Below are positions 1-12,155 of a DNA stretch of 64,000 nt, piece by piece. The notes below the pieces were generated by a model. The model was not told the DNA's origin and ran no database searches. It worked only from the letters and a program-made list of their open reading frames with translations. The DNA comes from Sphingomonas sp. PL-96 (GTDB taxonomy: Bacteria > Pseudomonadota > Alphaproteobacteria > Sphingomonadales > Sphingomonadaceae): the NCBI RefSeq assembly GCF_020707215.1, contig NZ_JAJFET010000005.1:124001-188000 (forward strand), in the 5' to 3' direction. Each line of letters starts with the position of its first letter. Position 1 is the stretch's first letter. The position numbers and the translations under genes were made by a program.

Positions 1-2390
<2,390 letters not shown>

Positions 2391-3149
2391 TCAGCCGCTC
2401 TTGCTCAACCAGAAAGCGGCGAGAAAACCGGCAACCGCGATCAGGCCCGAATATTCATGGGTGTTCTCGGTCGCCTCGGGGATCATGGTGTCCACCAGCA
2501 TCGCGAGGATGGCGCCGGCCGCGACCGCGGTGATCAGCGCGACCACGTCCTCGCTCGCCCCTGCCAGCAGCAGGTTGCCGAGCAGCGCCGCAATCCCGCT
2601 TGCCAGCGCAATCGCGCCCCACACGCCGAACACATAGGCCGCGGAACGACCCGCCTTCTTCATGCCGGCGGCGGACGACAGGCCCTCAGGGATGTTCGAC
2701 AGGAACACTGCGGCGACGACGGTGGTGCTCACCCCCGCCCCGCCGATCAGGCTGATGCCGATGACGATCGATTCCGGAATGCCGTCGAGCAGCGCGCCAA
2801 GCGCGATCGCGGCCCCGCCGCCCTCGCTCGCCTGCGGCTGCGATTCCGTGCTTTCCGCGCCGGAACGCTTGCGGTGCCGGGCGCCACGGCCGGACAGCCA
2901 GACATTGCCGAGCGTGTAGAGCGCCGCACCGCCGACAAAGCCGGCCGCGGTGGAATCGAGCCCGCCCCGCGCGAAGGCCTCGTCCATCAGGTCAAAGGCA
3001 ACGGCCGAGATCAGCACGCCCGATCCGACCGCCATCACCGCTGCGACCAGCCGCTGCGGCAGATGGACGAGCCAGGCGATCCCGGCACCCAGCAACAAGG
3101 CGGAGCCGCCGAGCAGGCCCCAGAGACCGCCTTCGAGCCAGACGGGCAT
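2391..3149 (-). CDS. ZIP family divalent metal transporter
   Basis: A 252-residue integral membrane protein with about eight hydrophobic segments, likely importing zinc or another divalent metal across the inner membrane. The ZIP-type metal motifs are DGIPES (about residue 145) and SNIPEG (about residue 173), matching the conserved helix IV and V sequences of ZupT-like proteins, although the usual histidine before NxPEG is Asp or Ser here. A polar loop rich in Arg, Ser and Gln (about residues 88-112) separates the third and fourth helices, as in the family. It lies 60 bp upstream of gyrB on the same strand. The substrate cannot be deduced; the helix substitutions suggest it is not a canonical ZupT. 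Confidence 0.85.
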   Translation of the reverse strand: MPVWLEGGLWGLLGGSALLLGAGIAWLVHLPQRLVAAVMAVGSGVLISAVAFDLMDEAFARGGLDSTAAGFVGGAALYTLGNVWLSGRGARHRKRSGAESTESQPQASEGGGAAIALGALLDGIPESIVIGISLIGGAGVSTTVVAAVFLSNIPEGLSSAAGMKKAGRSAAYVFGVWGAIALASGIAALLGNLLLAGASEDVVALITAVAAGAILAMLVDTMIPEATENTHEYSGLIAVAGFLAAFWLSKSG

Positions 3150-3235
3150 CAGCGGACGGCCGCAGTCGGAATGTGGAGGCAGTGCCGCATCACCGGGTCA
3201 ACGCCGCGGCGATGAATCGGTGCCCTCAGCCGAGT

Positions 3236-3362
3236 ATGCGGTACTTGAACCCCGTTCTTGCTGAGCAGGGGCTGAGCTTGTCGAAGCACCGTATCGAAGC
3301 ACCTGAGAGGGTCCTTCGATACGCCATTTCGACTTCGCTCAATGGCTCCTCAGGACGAGCGG
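3236..3362. repeat. Dispersed palindromic repeat, family B, copy 1
   Basis: Imperfect palindrome between the helicase stop and the ZIP start, both minus-strand genes. Bases 3310-3347 are identical over 38 nt to 30285-30322 in copy 2. Inner arms GTATCGAAG (3291-3299) and CTTCGATAC (3314-3322) pair perfectly; the outer arms are diverged here relative to copy 2. It resembles the short intergenic repetitive elements common in sphingomonad genomes. It has no coding potential. Confidence 0.75.
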
Positions 3363-3394
3363 ATCATCCTGAAGAAAGCCGGCCGAAAGGCGCC

Positions 3395-4837
3395 TTAGCG
3401 CCCGACGCCCTGTCCCCCGCCGCCGGGGCGACCACCGCGCCCCCCGCTTCCACGGCGCTGGCCACCACCGGGACGCTGGCCACCGCCGGGGCGTCCCCCC
3501 GCCGGACGCTCGCCTGCAGGGCGGTCGCCCGCAGGCCTGCCCTGACCACCACCGCGCGACGGATTGCCGACCGGACCACGGCCCGAGCCCGCAGGCTTGG
3601 CGCTGTGCGTGGCGCGCGGACGCGGCAGCTGGCGATCGCCCGGAGCGCGCTCGGGCCGGTCGGGCGCATGCGGTGCGCGCGTCGCCTTGATCTTCTCGGC
3701 TTCCGCCAGGAAGTTCTCCGGCAGCGGCACCACGTCGATCTTCTGACGGGTCAGCTTCTCGATCTGGCGCAGGTACGGACGCTCGTCCTCGGCACAGAAG
3801 GCAAAGGCGATGCCGTCGGCACCCGCGCGCGCCGTGCGGCCGATGCGGTGGACATATTGCTCCGCCACATTCGGCAGCTCGAAGTTGACGACATGGCTCA
3901 CGCCCGACACGTCGATGCCGCGCGCGGCGATGTCGGTCGCAACCAGGATCGGCACCTTGCCCGAACGGAACTCGCCCAGCGCACGCTCACGCTGCGGCTG
4001 CGACTTGTTGCCGTGGATCGCGTTGGAGGCGATGCCGTTGGCAGCCAGCAGCTTCACGACGCGATCGGCGCCATGCTTGGTGCGGGTGAACACCAGCGAG
4101 CGGTCGATCTTGTTGTTGCGGAAGAACATCGTCAGCAGCGCCTGCTTTTCCTGCTGCTGCACGAAGGTGACGTACTGCTCCACGCGCTCGGCGGTGGAGG
4201 AGACGGGCGCCACCTTCACCTCGGCCGGGCTGGTCAGATACTTGTCCGCCAGATCGCGGATGTCCTTGGGCATGGTAGCCGAGAAGAACAGGGTCTGGCG
4301 ATCCTTCGGCACCATCGACACGATGCGGCGCAGCGCGTGGATGAAGCCCAGGTCGAGCATCTGGTCGGCTTCGTCGAGCACCAGGATCTCGAGTTCGTTG
4401 AGCGCCAGGCAGCGCTGGTCGATCAGGTCGAGCAGGCGGCCCGGGGTCGCAACCAGGATGTCGACGCCAGCCGCCACGTCGCGGATGTTGCGGGCGACGG
4501 GCACGCCGCCGAACACGGTCGCGACGTTCAGCTTGGTGTACTTGGCATAGGTGCGCGCATTGTCGGCGATCTGGCTCACCAGCTCGCGGGTCGGCGCCAG
4601 CACCAGCATGCGGCAGCGCATCGGCTTGCGGCGGACATTCGCCTTTACCAGCAGGTCGAGCGACGGCAGCACGAACGCCGCGGTCTTGCCGGTGCCGGTC
4701 TGGGCGATGCCGAGCAGGTCGCGCTGTTCCAGCACGATCGGAATCGCGTCGCGCTGAATCGGGGTGGGTTCGGTGTAGTTCTTCTCAGCCAGGGCATCGA
4801 GAAGCGGCTTGGAAAGACCAAGGGACTGGAAGGACAT
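3395..4837 (-). CDS. DEAD-box ATP-dependent RNA helicase, RhlE-like
   Basis: RNA helicase probably used in RNA decay or ribosome maturation. The start MSFQSLGLSK (4837) follows an AGG eight bases upstream; an in-frame upstream ATG at 4882 would add 15 residues that do not fit the family. Helicase motifs appear in order: Q motif PTPIQRDAIP, Walker A AQTGTGKT, PTRELV, TPGRLLDL, DEAD, SAT, then in the second RecA domain TDIAARGID and HRIGRTARAG. The core ends near residue 390; the last 100 residues are a low-complexity Arg/Gly/Pro/Gln tail with RGG-like repeats, a typical disordered RNA-binding extension. It sits 182 bp downstream of recF. DeaD/CsdA and RhlE cannot be told apart by eye; the tail favours RhlE. 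Confidence 0.93.
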   Translation of the reverse strand: MSFQSLGLSKPLLDALAEKNYTEPTPIQRDAIPIVLEQRDLLGIAQTGTGKTAAFVLPSLDLLVKANVRRKPMRCRMLVLAPTRELVSQIADNARTYAKYTKLNVATVFGGVPVARNIRDVAAGVDILVATPGRLLDLIDQRCLALNELEILVLDEADQMLDLGFIHALRRIVSMVPKDRQTLFFSATMPKDIRDLADKYLTSPAEVKVAPVSSTAERVEQYVTFVQQQEKQALLTMFFRNNKIDRSLVFTRTKHGADRVVKLLAANGIASNAIHGNKSQPQRERALGEFRSGKVPILVATDIAARGIDVSGVSHVVNFELPNVAEQYVHRIGRTARAGADGIAFAFCAEDERPYLRQIEKLTRQKIDVVPLPENFLAEAEKIKATRAPHAPDRPERAPGDRQLPRPRATHSAKPAGSGRGPVGNPSRGGGQGRPAGDRPAGERPAGGRPGGGQRPGGGQRRGSGGRGGRPGGGGQGVGR

Positions 4838-5019
4838 GGAAAACCTGTCAGTAGCCGGCACGCGCGGCCAGACGGCACGCACGGGAGGCGGGGCAAAAAT
4901 GCGACCCGCGTGACTTGGGAAGCCGGTGAGCGCGACGCGAGCCTCGGCCGCAAGGCCGGATCACGCTGCTTGGTTAAGCGTCGCTGCGGTGCTGCAGATG
5001 CGCCTGCGCTTGCAAAAAG

Positions 5020-6093
5020 TCAAGGTTGGCCGGCGATGACCCGCCCGTCGGCGACATGGAAGCGCGTGGCTTCGGTCCCGATCGCGTCGAACAGTCCCGG
5101 CTCCGTGCCCGTCAGCCAGACCTGTCCGCCGCCTGCCAGCCGGTCGAACAACGCCGCCCTGCGGCCGGGATCGAGATGCGCCGCCACTTCGTCCAGCAGC
5201 AGCAGCGGCGGCCGCCCGGCGCGCTCCGCCACCAGCGCGGCATGGGCAAGGACGAGGCCAAGCAGCAGCGCCTTTTGCTCGCCGGTCGAGCAGCGATGCG
5301 CCGCCTGCCCCTTTTCCAGATGCACCACCGCCAGGTCCGAGCGATGTGGCCCGGCGAGGGTGCGCCCGGCCGCCGCATCGCGGGCGCGGCCGGCGGCGAG
5401 TTCGCCACGCAGCCGATCCGCATCCCCGCCCCAGCCTTCGATCGCCAGGCCGGCGCGCGGGAAGGCGCCGGCAGGGCTCGCGGTGATGCGGTCGGCAAGC
5501 ATCGTCACGGTCGCCCGGCGCGCACGGTCGATCGCCGCGCCATGCTCGGCCATCCGCGCCTCCAGCGCCGCCAGCCACTCCGGATCGGCGGGACGGTCGT
5601 CGGCGAGCAGCCGGTTGCGCTCGCGCATCGCCGCTTCATAGCGGCTGGCATGGGCGGCGTGCCCGGGCGCCAGCGCCAGCGCCAGCCGGTCGAGGAAGCG
5701 CCGCCGCTCGCCTGCCGGCTCCACGAACAGCCGGTCCATCGCCGGGGTCAGCCACAGCACCGTCAGCCACTCGGCGAGCGCCATTGCGGTTGCCGGCGCG
5801 CCATTGATCCGCACCAGCCGCCGCTCCGGCGCATCGGCGCGTGTGCCGGTGCCAAGCGCGGTGTCGTCCGCCAGCACCGCCGCCACGCCGAAGCCGCCGC
5901 TGCCGCCCTGCCGCGCCATTTCCGACAACGGCGCGCGCCGCAGCCCCCGGCCGGGGGCGAGCAGCGATACCGCCTCCAGTACATTGGTCTTGCCCGCGCC
6001 ATTGTCGCCGGACAGGACCACGAAGCCAGGCCCCGGCGCCAGCACCGCATCCTGGTGATTGCGAAAGTCGGTCAGGGAGAGGCGCGCGAGCAT
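5020..6093 (-). CDS. recF: DNA replication and repair protein RecF
   Basis: Single-strand gap repair ATPase that helps load RecA with RecO and RecR. The 357-residue protein starts [14 protein letters not shown], the typical RecF N-terminus. Walker [10 protein letters not shown] is at about residues 29-37, the ABC-type signature [12 protein letters not shown] near residue 270, and Walker [13 protein letters not shown] near residue 298. Length and motif order match the family. It follows dnaN on the same strand with one opposite-strand lipoprotein gene between them, a loosened version of the classic dnaN-recF-gyrB order. Confidence 0.95.
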   Translation of the reverse strand: MLARLSLTDFRNHQDAVLAPGPGFVVLSGDNGAGKTNVLEAVSLLAPGRGLRRAPLSEMARQGGSGGFGVAAVLADDTALGTGTRADAPERRLVRINGAPATAMALAEWLTVLWLTPAMDRLFVEPAGERRRFLDRLALALAPGHAAHASRYEAAMRERNRLLADDRPADPEWLAALEARMAEHGAAIDRARRATVTMLADRITASPAGAFPRAGLAIEGWGGDADRLRGELAAGRARDAAAGRTLAGPHRSDLAVVHLEKGQAAHRCSTGEQKALLLGLVLAHAALVAERAGRPPLLLLDEVAAHLDPGRRAALFDRLAGGGQVWLTGTEPGLFDAIGTEATRFHVADGRVIAGQP

Positions 6094-6191
6094 CAGGGGC
6101 GCCGCTGTAGCGCAAGCTGCGGAGAAGCGCGACGCAACCTTCCGGGCTTCAGGGAATTGCCCTTAGCGAGTTTCGAGAAAAGGGGATGGTG

Positions 6192-6533
6192 ATGCGGAAA
6201 TCATGGTTGGTCGCAGCGGCGGCACTCACGGTGGCAGCATGCGGCGCACAGACGCCGCAGGAGCGCGAGGCCGACCAGCTGCGCGACGCCGCCGAAGCCC
6301 AGGCCGATGCGATCGAGGCGCAGGCCGGAAATGTCGCGGCGGGCATGAAGGCGGAGGCCGAACAGCTGCGCCAGCAGGCCGGCCAGGGCGGCGGCTATGA
6401 CGCCCAGCGCCTTCAGGTCCGTGCCGAGGCGCAGGAACGCGAAGCCAAGCTGGTACAGGAACAGGCCGAGGCAAAGGCCCGCGCCATCCGCGACGAAGGC
6501 AAGGCCCGCGCCAGCGCCGCGCTGGCGAAATAG
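6192..6533 (+). CDS. Small Ala/Gln/Glu-rich lipoprotein, predicted coiled coil
   Basis: A 113-residue predicted lipoprotein of unknown function. The N-terminus MRKSWLVAAAALTVAACG is a signal peptide with lipobox VAAC; mature residues 20-113 are almost entirely Ala, Glu, Gln, Arg and Lys in heptad-like order, predicting one long helix. An AGGGG six bases before the ATG at 6192 favours this start over the ATG at 6186. It is transcribed against its neighbours recF and dnaN, so it has its own promoter. I do not recognise a characterised family; it superficially resembles Lpp-like or YgiM-type helical envelope proteins. Confidence 0.75.
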   Translation: MRKSWLVAAAALTVAACGAQTPQEREADQLRDAAEAQADAIEAQAGNVAAGMKAEAEQLRQQAGQGGGYDAQRLQVRAEAQEREAKLVQEQAEAKARAIRDEGKARASAALAK

Positions 6534-6866
6534 CGGCAGGCCCGCGGGGCGTATCGGGCCGGATGACCATTCCGCATGGTAGCCCCGGCGCCGGGACCTG
6601 CACGAAAGGCGCACCAAGGGCCTTTGGTGCTGCCGTATTCCTGCGCAGGCCAGAATCCAGGGCCGGGTAGAACAACGGATGACTACGTCCGGAACCCCGG
6701 GCTCCTGCCTTTGCAGGAGCCCGGACGCGTTCTGCCAGCGCTCCGGTTGCGGCCGGGGCGACGTTAAGAACCCACGAGGGTGACCCCCCTTGCAGAGGGA
6801 GCCGCAAGCGACCGCCCTTTGCCGAGATGCCGGACAGGCCCGCTTAGAGGTGCGCCGAAGCGCGCA
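6534..6866. other. 333-bp non-coding spacer with REP-like hairpins
   Basis: Spacer between the converging ends of the lipoprotein gene and dnaN. It holds no credible gene. Visible structure: a palindrome at 6611-6630 (GCACCAA / TTGGTGC), a CCTGCGCAGG element near 6641, and the strong hairpin at 6697-6724. These form a composite of family A repeats and may also terminate both converging transcripts, though neither hairpin is followed by a good T tract. Confidence 0.6.
6697..6724. repeat. REP-like hairpin, family A, copy 1
   Basis: Perfect 12-bp inverted repeat CCGGGCTCCTGC / GCAGGAGCCCGG around a CTTT loop. Same design (GCTCCYGC, four-base loop, GCRGGAGC, with CCTGCGCAGG and ATCCAGGGC nearby) as the elements at 34925-35007 and 61592-61675. 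Confidence 0.7.
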
Positions 6867-7985
6867 TCACACCCGCATCGGCATCAGCACGTAGAGCGCG
6901 GGCGACTTGTCGTTCTCGCGGATCAGCGTCGGGGCGGCGGCATCGGCGAGATGCACCTCGCACAGGTCGCCCTCGATCTGGCCCAGGATGTCGAGCAGAT
7001 AGCGGCTGTTGAAGCCGATCTCGAACGGCATCGAGCTATAGTCGCCCGGCACTTCCTCGGCCGCGGCGCCATTTTCCGGGCTGGTCACCGACAGCGTGAT
7101 CTTGTCGCGATCGACCGCCATCTTGACGGCGCGGGTCTTTTCGGTGGCGATGGTCGACACGCGGTCGACGCCCTCCATGAAGCTTTTGGGGTCGAGCTTG
7201 AGCAGCTTGTCGTTCGCGGTCGGGATGACACGCGAATAATCGGGGAAGGTGCCGTCGATCAGCTTGGAGGTCAGGATCGCCTGGCCAAGATCGAAGCGGA
7301 TCTTGGACCCCGACAGCGAGACCCCGACCGAGCCGTCGACCTCTTCGAGCAACTTGCGCAGCTCGCCCACGCATTTGCGCGGCACGATCACGTCCGGCAT
7401 CTTGTCGGCACCCTCCGGGCGCGGCAGCGTGACGCGCGCCAGCCGGTGGCCGTCGGTGGCCGCCGCTTTCAGCACCGGCTCGCCGGTGCCGTCCTCGGAT
7501 ACGTGCAGGAAGATGCCGTTCAGATAATAGCGCGTTTCTTCGGTGGAGATCGCGAAGCGCGTCTTGTCGATGATCTGCTTGAGCATTTCCGCCGGCAGCT
7601 CGAACTGCGTCGGCAGCTCGCCCTCGGCGATCACCGGGAAGTCGTCGCGCGGCAGCGTCGCCAGGTTGAAGCGGGCACGGCCCGCGACCACCGTCAGCCG
7701 GCCCTCGGCCGCCTGCAGCTGCACCTGCGCGCCCTCCGGCAGCTTGCGCGCGATGTCGAACAGCGTGTGCGCCGACACGGTGATCGCGCCGGGCTGGTCG
7801 ACCGCGGCTGCGATCGTCTCGTCGATCTGCAGGTCCAGGTCGGTTGCCATCAGCCGCATCGTGCCGCTCTCCGCCGCCTCGATCAGCACGTTCGACAGGA
7901 TCGGAATCGTGTTCCGCCGCTCGACGACGGACTGGACGTGGCTCAGCCCCTTCAACAGGGTCGCGCGTTCGATCGTCGCCTTCAT
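6867..7985 (-). CDS. dnaN: DNA polymerase III beta sliding clamp
   Basis: Ring-shaped processivity factor that tethers DNA polymerase III to DNA. The 372-residue protein starts MKATIERATLLKGL at 7985; the frame extends upstream to 8156 but that part is low-complexity and lacks homology, while GAGAAG sits just before the chosen ATG. Family features are the three repeated clamp domains, the ATDGHRLA segment near residue 175 and the conserved C-terminal tail ending LYVLMPMRV. It is followed 775 bp downstream by recF on the same strand. dnaA is not in the window, so this is not necessarily the replication origin. Confidence 0.96.
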   Translation of the reverse strand: MKATIERATLLKGLSHVQSVVERRNTIPILSNVLIEAAESGTMRLMATDLDLQIDETIAAAVDQPGAITVSAHTLFDIARKLPEGAQVQLQAAEGRLTVVAGRARFNLATLPRDDFPVIAEGELPTQFELPAEMLKQIIDKTRFAISTEETRYYLNGIFLHVSEDGTGEPVLKAAATDGHRLARVTLPRPEGADKMPDVIVPRKCVGELRKLLEEVDGSVGVSLSGSKIRFDLGQAILTSKLIDGTFPDYSRVIPTANDKLLKLDPKSFMEGVDRVSTIATEKTRAVKMAVDRDKITLSVTSPENGAAAEEVPGDYSSMPFEIGFNSRYLLDILGQIEGDLCEVHLADAAAPTLIRENDKSPALYVLMPMRV

Positions 7986-8067
7986 CTTCTCAAAACCCCC
8001 GGGCGCCCGCCCTCGTCCTGGCCACCCGGCGGGTGGCATTTGGTCCATTGCGCCACCTCTAGCGCGC

Positions 8068-8099
8068 AAAAAAGGGCCGGAGCAAGCTGCTCCGGCCCT
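8068..8099 (-). terminator. Rho-independent terminator of the outer-membrane barrel gene
   Basis: Read on the minus strand, a perfect 12-bp stem AGGGCCGGAGCA / TGCTCCGGCCCT with a three-base loop is followed directly by TTTTTT. It lies 69 bp past the stop of the outer-membrane gene at 8168-8821 and 80 bp before dnaN, separating the two transcription units. Confidence 0.9.
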
Positions 8100-8167
8100 C
8101 CTTGTCTCCGATTGCGCGCGCCTTGGGGCGGAACCGCCGCCCGGGCGAGCGCGCAAGCGGCCGTCGC

Positions 8168-8821
8168 TTAGAAGCGCATGCCGACGCCAACCAGCACCTG
8201 GTGGCGGTCGGTATCCACGTCGAAGCTGTCGGTGGTGTTGCCGTCGAAGCGGAAGTCCGCGCTCGAATAGTTCGAATAGCGATACTCGAGCTTGGCATAG
8301 GTGTTGGTGCCGATCGACTGCTCGACGCCCGCACCGACGCGATAGCCGTCGAGCTCATAGTTGCGGTCCAAGTCCACATCGCCGTTCACGCCCTGCACGT
8401 TCAGCTTGGCGTTGGTGTAGCCGGCCTTGGCATAGACCAGGGTCTGCGGGGTGGCGAGCAGACCGGCGCGCAGGCCGACATAGATGTCGCGGCCCGGTGC
8501 CACCCGGCCATAGCCGAAATACTCAGGGTCGCTGGTGTTGGTCTTGGTCTTGCCGGTCGAATCGGTCAGTTCGGCCTCGACACCCACCACGGCGCCCGAC
8601 ACGGCGAAGTCGTAGCCGACGTCCACGCCATAGAGGAACCCGTCGACGGTCTGGTCATCGCCGTCGATGTCCGAATCCTCGCTGCTGCCCGGGCGCACCG
8701 CGTCATAGCCGGCGACCACGCCAACGCGCGGGCCCGTGAAGTTCGGGTTGACGTCCTGCGCCATGGCCGGCGCGGCAAAAGCAGTGGAACCGGCCAGCAG
8801 GCCCAGAGCGACGTAACGCAT
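8168..8821 (-). CDS. Outer membrane beta-barrel protein (OmpA-like porin family)
   Basis: A 217-residue predicted 8-stranded outer-membrane barrel. A signal peptide MRYVALGLLAGSTAFAAPAMA with AMA cleavage is followed by alternating amphipathic strands (YGVDVGYDF, AKLEYRYSNY, HQVLVGVGMRF) and a terminal phenylalanine, the outer-membrane assembly signal. GGAG seven bases before the ATG at 8821 decides this start; the ATG at 8833 lies within that ribosome-binding site. It is a monocistronic gene with its own terminator and diverges from the phosphatase gene across 136 bp. The exact role (adhesion, surface structure) is unknown. Confidence 0.85.
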   Translation of the reverse strand: MRYVALGLLAGSTAFAAPAMAQDVNPNFTGPRVGVVAGYDAVRPGSSEDSDIDGDDQTVDGFLYGVDVGYDFAVSGAVVGVEAELTDSTGKTKTNTSDPEYFGYGRVAPGRDIYVGLRAGLLATPQTLVYAKAGYTNAKLNVQGVNGDVDLDRNYELDGYRVGAGVEQSIGTNTYAKLEYRYSNYSSADFRFDGNTTDSFDVDTDRHQVLVGVGMRF

Positions 8822-8957
8822 AACAAACTCCATACATTGCTGCCCGAGGTACGCCGGGCAGAGTGCTCAAATAGGCGGAGCCGCCCGCGGTTTCATGAAC
8901 CTCAGCTAAACAGGGATTTTCGTTGCATTCCCGCAACAGGGGCTTGAAGACGGGACC

Positions 8958-9629
8958 ATGGCGAACAAGGCACCGCAGAACGCGACACGGCTGGGGCGCG
9001 ACTACATCGCGCGGCATGGCGAGACCGTCTACAACGTGGCCCGGCGGATGCAGGGCGATCATCCGCACACGCCGCTTACCCGCGCCGGCTTTGCCCAGGC
9101 GGATGCGATGGGCGCCGCGCTGCGCGAACTGCTCGGCCCGCGTCCGAAGCTGACGCTCTGGGCCTCCACCGCCGGGCGCGCGCTTCAGACGCTGGCGATC
9201 ATCGCCGAGCATCTGGAGCTCGACTGGCACCAGGCGCACACCGACGCGCGGCTGGTGGAGATCGGCATGGGCCAGTGGAGCGGCCGCTATTATCATGAGG
9301 TGGCGCAGGAATCGGCCGACTTCCTGGACCTGGAGCATGGTCTCTACCGGCGCCCGCCCCCCGGCGGCGAATGGTATGACGCAATAGCCGTGCGCGTGTC
9401 GGGCTGGCTTGCCGATACGAACGACGATCCCGGAGACCGGCTGGTGATCATGCACGGCATGTCGAGCCGCATCCTGCGCGGGGTGATGACGGGCATGGAC
9501 GTGCTGCCGCAATTTGCCGCACCGGTGGCCCCGGACCTGCCGCAAGGCTCGATCGTCAGGATCGAGGGCGGTGTCGAAACATTGGTCCACCGTGGCAGCG
9601 GCGGCGCCGCGCACGCAGCACCGGCGTGA
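8958..9629 (+). CDS. Histidine phosphatase family protein (phosphoglycerate mutase-like)
   Basis: Cytosolic phosphatase or mutase of the 2H-phosphoesterase superfamily. The active-site motif RHGETVYN (residues 19-26) carries the phospho-accepting histidine, and MHGMSSR near residue 165 provides the second histidine. An [11 protein letters not shown] segment supplies the conserved substrate-binding arginine. At 223 residues it matches the single-domain members, but the family ranges from glycolytic mutases to cobalamin and sugar phosphatases, so the substrate is open. Its stop overlaps the start of the next gene by four bases (GTGA). Confidence 0.88.
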   Translation: MANKAPQNATRLGRDYIARHGETVYNVARRMQGDHPHTPLTRAGFAQADAMGAALRELLGPRPKLTLWASTAGRALQTLAIIAEHLELDWHQAHTDARLVEIGMGQWSGRYYHEVAQESADFLDLEHGLYRRPPPGGEWYDAIAVRVSGWLADTNDDPGDRLVIMHGMSSRILRGVMTGMDVLPQFAAPVAPDLPQGSIVRIEGGVETLVHRGSGGAAHAAPA

Positions 9630-10114
9630 TCGCCACCCTGCTGGCGGCCGCAGCGCTGGCGCAGGCGAGCCCGACGCCGGTTCCGGACGGGCGGCGCACC
9701 ATCGGCATCTTCGGGCGCTGGGGTGCGTTCGCCGACGCGGCGCCGCGGCGCTGCTATGCGATCACCAAGCCGATCTCGCGCCGCACCAGCCTCTACCCGT
9801 TCGTCAGCGTCGCGCACTGGCCGGGCGCCCATGTCCGCAACCAGCTGCACCTGCGGCTGAGCCGCAAACGGGCGCCCTCCGCCCAGGTGACGCTGTCGGT
9901 GGGCGAACGCCGCTTCCCGCTGCGTGCCGGCGCGCAGGATGCCTGGGCGCCGGACCCCGCCGCCGACCGCGCGATCGTGGCCGCCATGCGCTCGGGCCGC
10001 AGTATGAGCGTGGAGAGCGTGGCGGACGGGGGCAGCCCGTTTGTCGACGTCTATACGCTGACAGGCGCGGCCACCGCGATCGACGCCGCCGCCCTCGCCT
10101 GCATGCCCGGTTGA
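9626..10114 (+). CDS. Secreted protein, invasion-associated IalB-like
   Basis: A 162-residue exported protein beginning at a GTG that overlaps the phosphatase stop (GTGA), so it is probably translationally coupled. The short signal peptide [14 protein letters not shown] is followed by a small beta-rich domain with features of the IalB family ([22 protein letters not shown] with two cysteines that could form a disulphide). IalB-type proteins are periplasmic or envelope proteins; the name comes from Bartonella and implies no virulence role here. Confidence 0.6.
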   Translation: MIATLLAAAALAQASPTPVPDGRRTIGIFGRWGAFADAAPRRCYAITKPISRRTSLYPFVSVAHWPGAHVRNQLHLRLSRKRAPSAQVTLSVGERRFPLRAGAQDAWAPDPAADRAIVAAMRSGRSMSVESVADGGSPFVDVYTLTGAATAIDAAALACMPG

Positions 10115-10179
10115 CGCCAGGCCGGACGGGTCAGCCAAGGGCATGGAAATCGCGCGGAAATTCGACTATATGCGCGCCC

Positions 10180-11394
10180 ATGCTGACAGTGTCGACGCCG
10201 CCCATGCCCATTCCGGGGCACATCGATCCCGTGCCCGTGCCCCGCGCAACGGCCAAGGCGCCGCGCCCGGACGGCCGAGTCGACCTGGTCGGCCTGTCCA
10301 AGCCGGCGATCCGGGAGGCGCTCGAAGCCGCAGGGCTGGAGCCCAAGCAGGCCAAGCTCCGCGCCAAGCAGCTGTGGCACTGGATCTATAATCGCGGCGC
10401 CACCGACTTCACCCAGATGACCGACATCGCCAAGGCGCAGCACCCGTGGCTGGCCGAGCGGTTCGTCGTCGGCCGGCCGGAGGTGGTCGAGGCACAGGTC
10501 TCGTCCGATGGCACGCGCAAGTGGCTGCTGCGCTCACCCGACGCTCAGGATTACGAGATGGTGTTCATCCCGGACGCCGATCGCGGCACGCTGTGCGTGT
10601 CGAGCCAGGTGGGCTGCACGCTCAACTGCCGCTTCTGCCACACCGGCACGATGCGGCTGGTGCGCAACCTGACCGCGGGCGAGATCGTCGGCCAGGTCAT
10701 GCTCGCGCGCGATGCGCTGGGCGAATGGCCGTCGAGCCCGGAGGGCCGCATGCTCACCAACATCGTGATGATGGGCATGGGCGAGCCGCTTTATAACTTC
10801 GACGAGGTGAAGACCGGGCTGCAGATCGTCATGGACGGCGACGGCCTGGCCCTGTCGAAGCGGCGCATCACGCTCTCCACCTCCGGCGTGGTGCCGATGA
10901 TGGCCCGCGCGGGTGAGGAGATCGGCGTCAACCTGGCGGTGTCGCTCCACGCGGTGACCAAGGAAGTGCGCGACGAGATCGTGCCCCTCAACAAGAAGTA
11001 CGGCATCGAGGAGCTGCTGCAGGCGTGCGCCGACTATCCCGGTGCCAACAACGCCCGGCGCATCACCTTCGAATATGTGATGCTGAAGGACAAGAACGAC
11101 AGCGACGCCGACGCGCATGAGCTCGTCCGCCTGCTGCGCAAGTACCAGCTGCCCGCCAAGGTGAACCTGATCCCGTTCAACCCCTGGCCGGGTGCGCCGT
11201 ACGAATGCTCGACGCCGGCGCGCGTGAACGCCTTTTCGGACATCGTGTTCGAGGCGGGCATTTCGGCACCGGTACGCCGCCCCCGCGGCCGTGACATCGA
11301 CGCGGCCTGCGGCCAGCTGAAGACCGCCGCCGAAAAGAAGAGCCGCGCGCAGCTGGATCGCGAGGCCGAGGAGAAGATGGCCGCACTGGGCTGA
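10180..11394 (+). CDS. rlmN: Dual-specificity 23S rRNA/tRNA adenine-2 methyltransferase RlmN
   Basis: Radical-SAM enzyme that methylates C2 of A2503 in 23S rRNA and A37 in some tRNAs. The cluster motif CTLNCRFC is present (about residue 147), preceded by CVSSQVG, with MGMGEPL for SAM binding and conserved cysteine near [10 protein letters not shown] for the methyl-transfer intermediate. The protein is 404 residues from the ATG at 10180; a second ATG at 10204 (MPIPGHIDP) is equally possible because no clear ribosome-binding site is seen for either. The open frame continues upstream into the previous gene, but that part is a shadow. Confidence 0.95.
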   Translation: MLTVSTPPMPIPGHIDPVPVPRATAKAPRPDGRVDLVGLSKPAIREALEAAGLEPKQAKLRAKQLWHWIYNRGATDFTQMTDIAKAQHPWLAERFVVGRPEVVEAQVSSDGTRKWLLRSPDAQDYEMVFIPDADRGTLCVSSQVGCTLNCRFCHTGTMRLVRNLTAGEIVGQVMLARDALGEWPSSPEGRMLTNIVMMGMGEPLYNFDEVKTGLQIVMDGDGLALSKRRITLSTSGVVPMMARAGEEIGVNLAVSLHAVTKEVRDEIVPLNKKYGIEELLQACADYPGANNARRITFEYVMLKDKNDSDADAHELVRLLRKYQLPAKVNLIPFNPWPGAPYECSTPARVNAFSDIVFEAGISAPVRRPRGRDIDAACGQLKTAAEKKSRAQLDREAEEKMAALG

Positions 11395-11399
11395 TCCAA

Positions 11400-12155
11400 A
11401 TGGATTGGGGTGCGATGGCGCTCGCCGGGGCGGCCGGCTGCGTCGGCGGCGCGATGAACGCGCTGGCCGGCGGCGGGGCGTTTGCGACCATGCCTGCGCT
11501 GATCGGGATCGGCCTGCCGTCCACCGTCGCCAACGCGACCAGCAATGTTGCGCTCCAGCCCGCGGCGATGGCGAGCGCCTGGACCTATCGGCGTGGCCTG
11601 GCCCCGCTCGGCGGCGTGCCGATCCGCCTGCTCAACACGGTCAACTTCATCGCGGCGCTAGCCGGCAGCTATCTGCTGGTGGTCACGCCGCCCACGGCCT
11701 TTGACGCGATCGTGCCGTGGCTGCTGCTGTTCGCCTTTGGCGCGATCGCTGCGGGGCAGCGCGGCGCGGCATGGCTGCGCGCGCGGGTGACGATCGGTGC
11801 CACCAGCCTGATTGCGGCCCAACTGCTGCTCGGCATCTACGGCGGCTATTTCGGCGGCGGCATCGGCATGATGATGACCGCGGTCTACGGCCTGCTGGTC
11901 GGCACCGAGCCCAAGCACATGGCCGCACCCCGTACGCTGATCCTGGCGACCGCCAATTTCGCGGCGGCGATCGTCTTCGTGGCGTTCGGGCTGGTCGCGT
12001 GGTGGGCGTGCGTGCCGATGCTGCTGGGCGGCATCGCCGGCGGCCTGGGTGGCGCCTGGCTGGGCGAGCGCCTCTCCCCGCGCGTCATCCGGCTGTGGAC
12101 GCTGGCCGTCACCGGCGTGACGACTGCCGTCTTCTTCTGGCGCGCCTACGGCTGA
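11400..12155 (+). CDS. TauE/SafE family membrane permease
   Basis: A 251-residue inner-membrane protein with about eight hydrophobic helices, in two related halves. The first half has AGGGAFATMPALIGIGLP and the second YGGYFGGGIGMMM, the typical glycine-rich repeats of TauE/SafE permeases, which export or import sulfite, sulfoacetate or similar organic anions. It starts five bases after the rlmN stop. Its stop codon directly abuts that of the converging flavin reductase gene. Substrate unknown. Confidence 0.85.
   Translation: MDWGAMALAGAAGCVGGAMNALAGGGAFATMPALIGIGLPSTVANATSNVALQPAAMASAWTYRRGLAPLGGVPIRLLNTVNFIAALAGSYLLVVTPPTAFDAIVPWLLLFAFGAIAAGQRGAAWLRARVTIGATSLIAAQLLLGIYGGYFGGGIGMMMTAVYGLLVGTEPKHMAAPRTLILATANFAAAIVFVAFGLVAWWACVPMLLGGIAGGLGGAWLGERLSPRVIRLWTLAVTGVTTAVFFWRAYG

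Noticed and set aside
3150..3394. CRISPR array or mobile element in the repeat-containing spacers
   Set aside because: Repeats are single palindromes without regularly spaced direct copies, and there are no cas or transposase genes.
6867..7985. Chromosome origin next to dnaN
   Set aside because: No dnaA gene, DnaA-box cluster or AT-rich unwinding region is visible nearby.
9514..10179. Upstream extension of the rlmN frame
   Set aside because: Covers the ends of the phosphatase and IalB-like genes and has no homology to RlmN.
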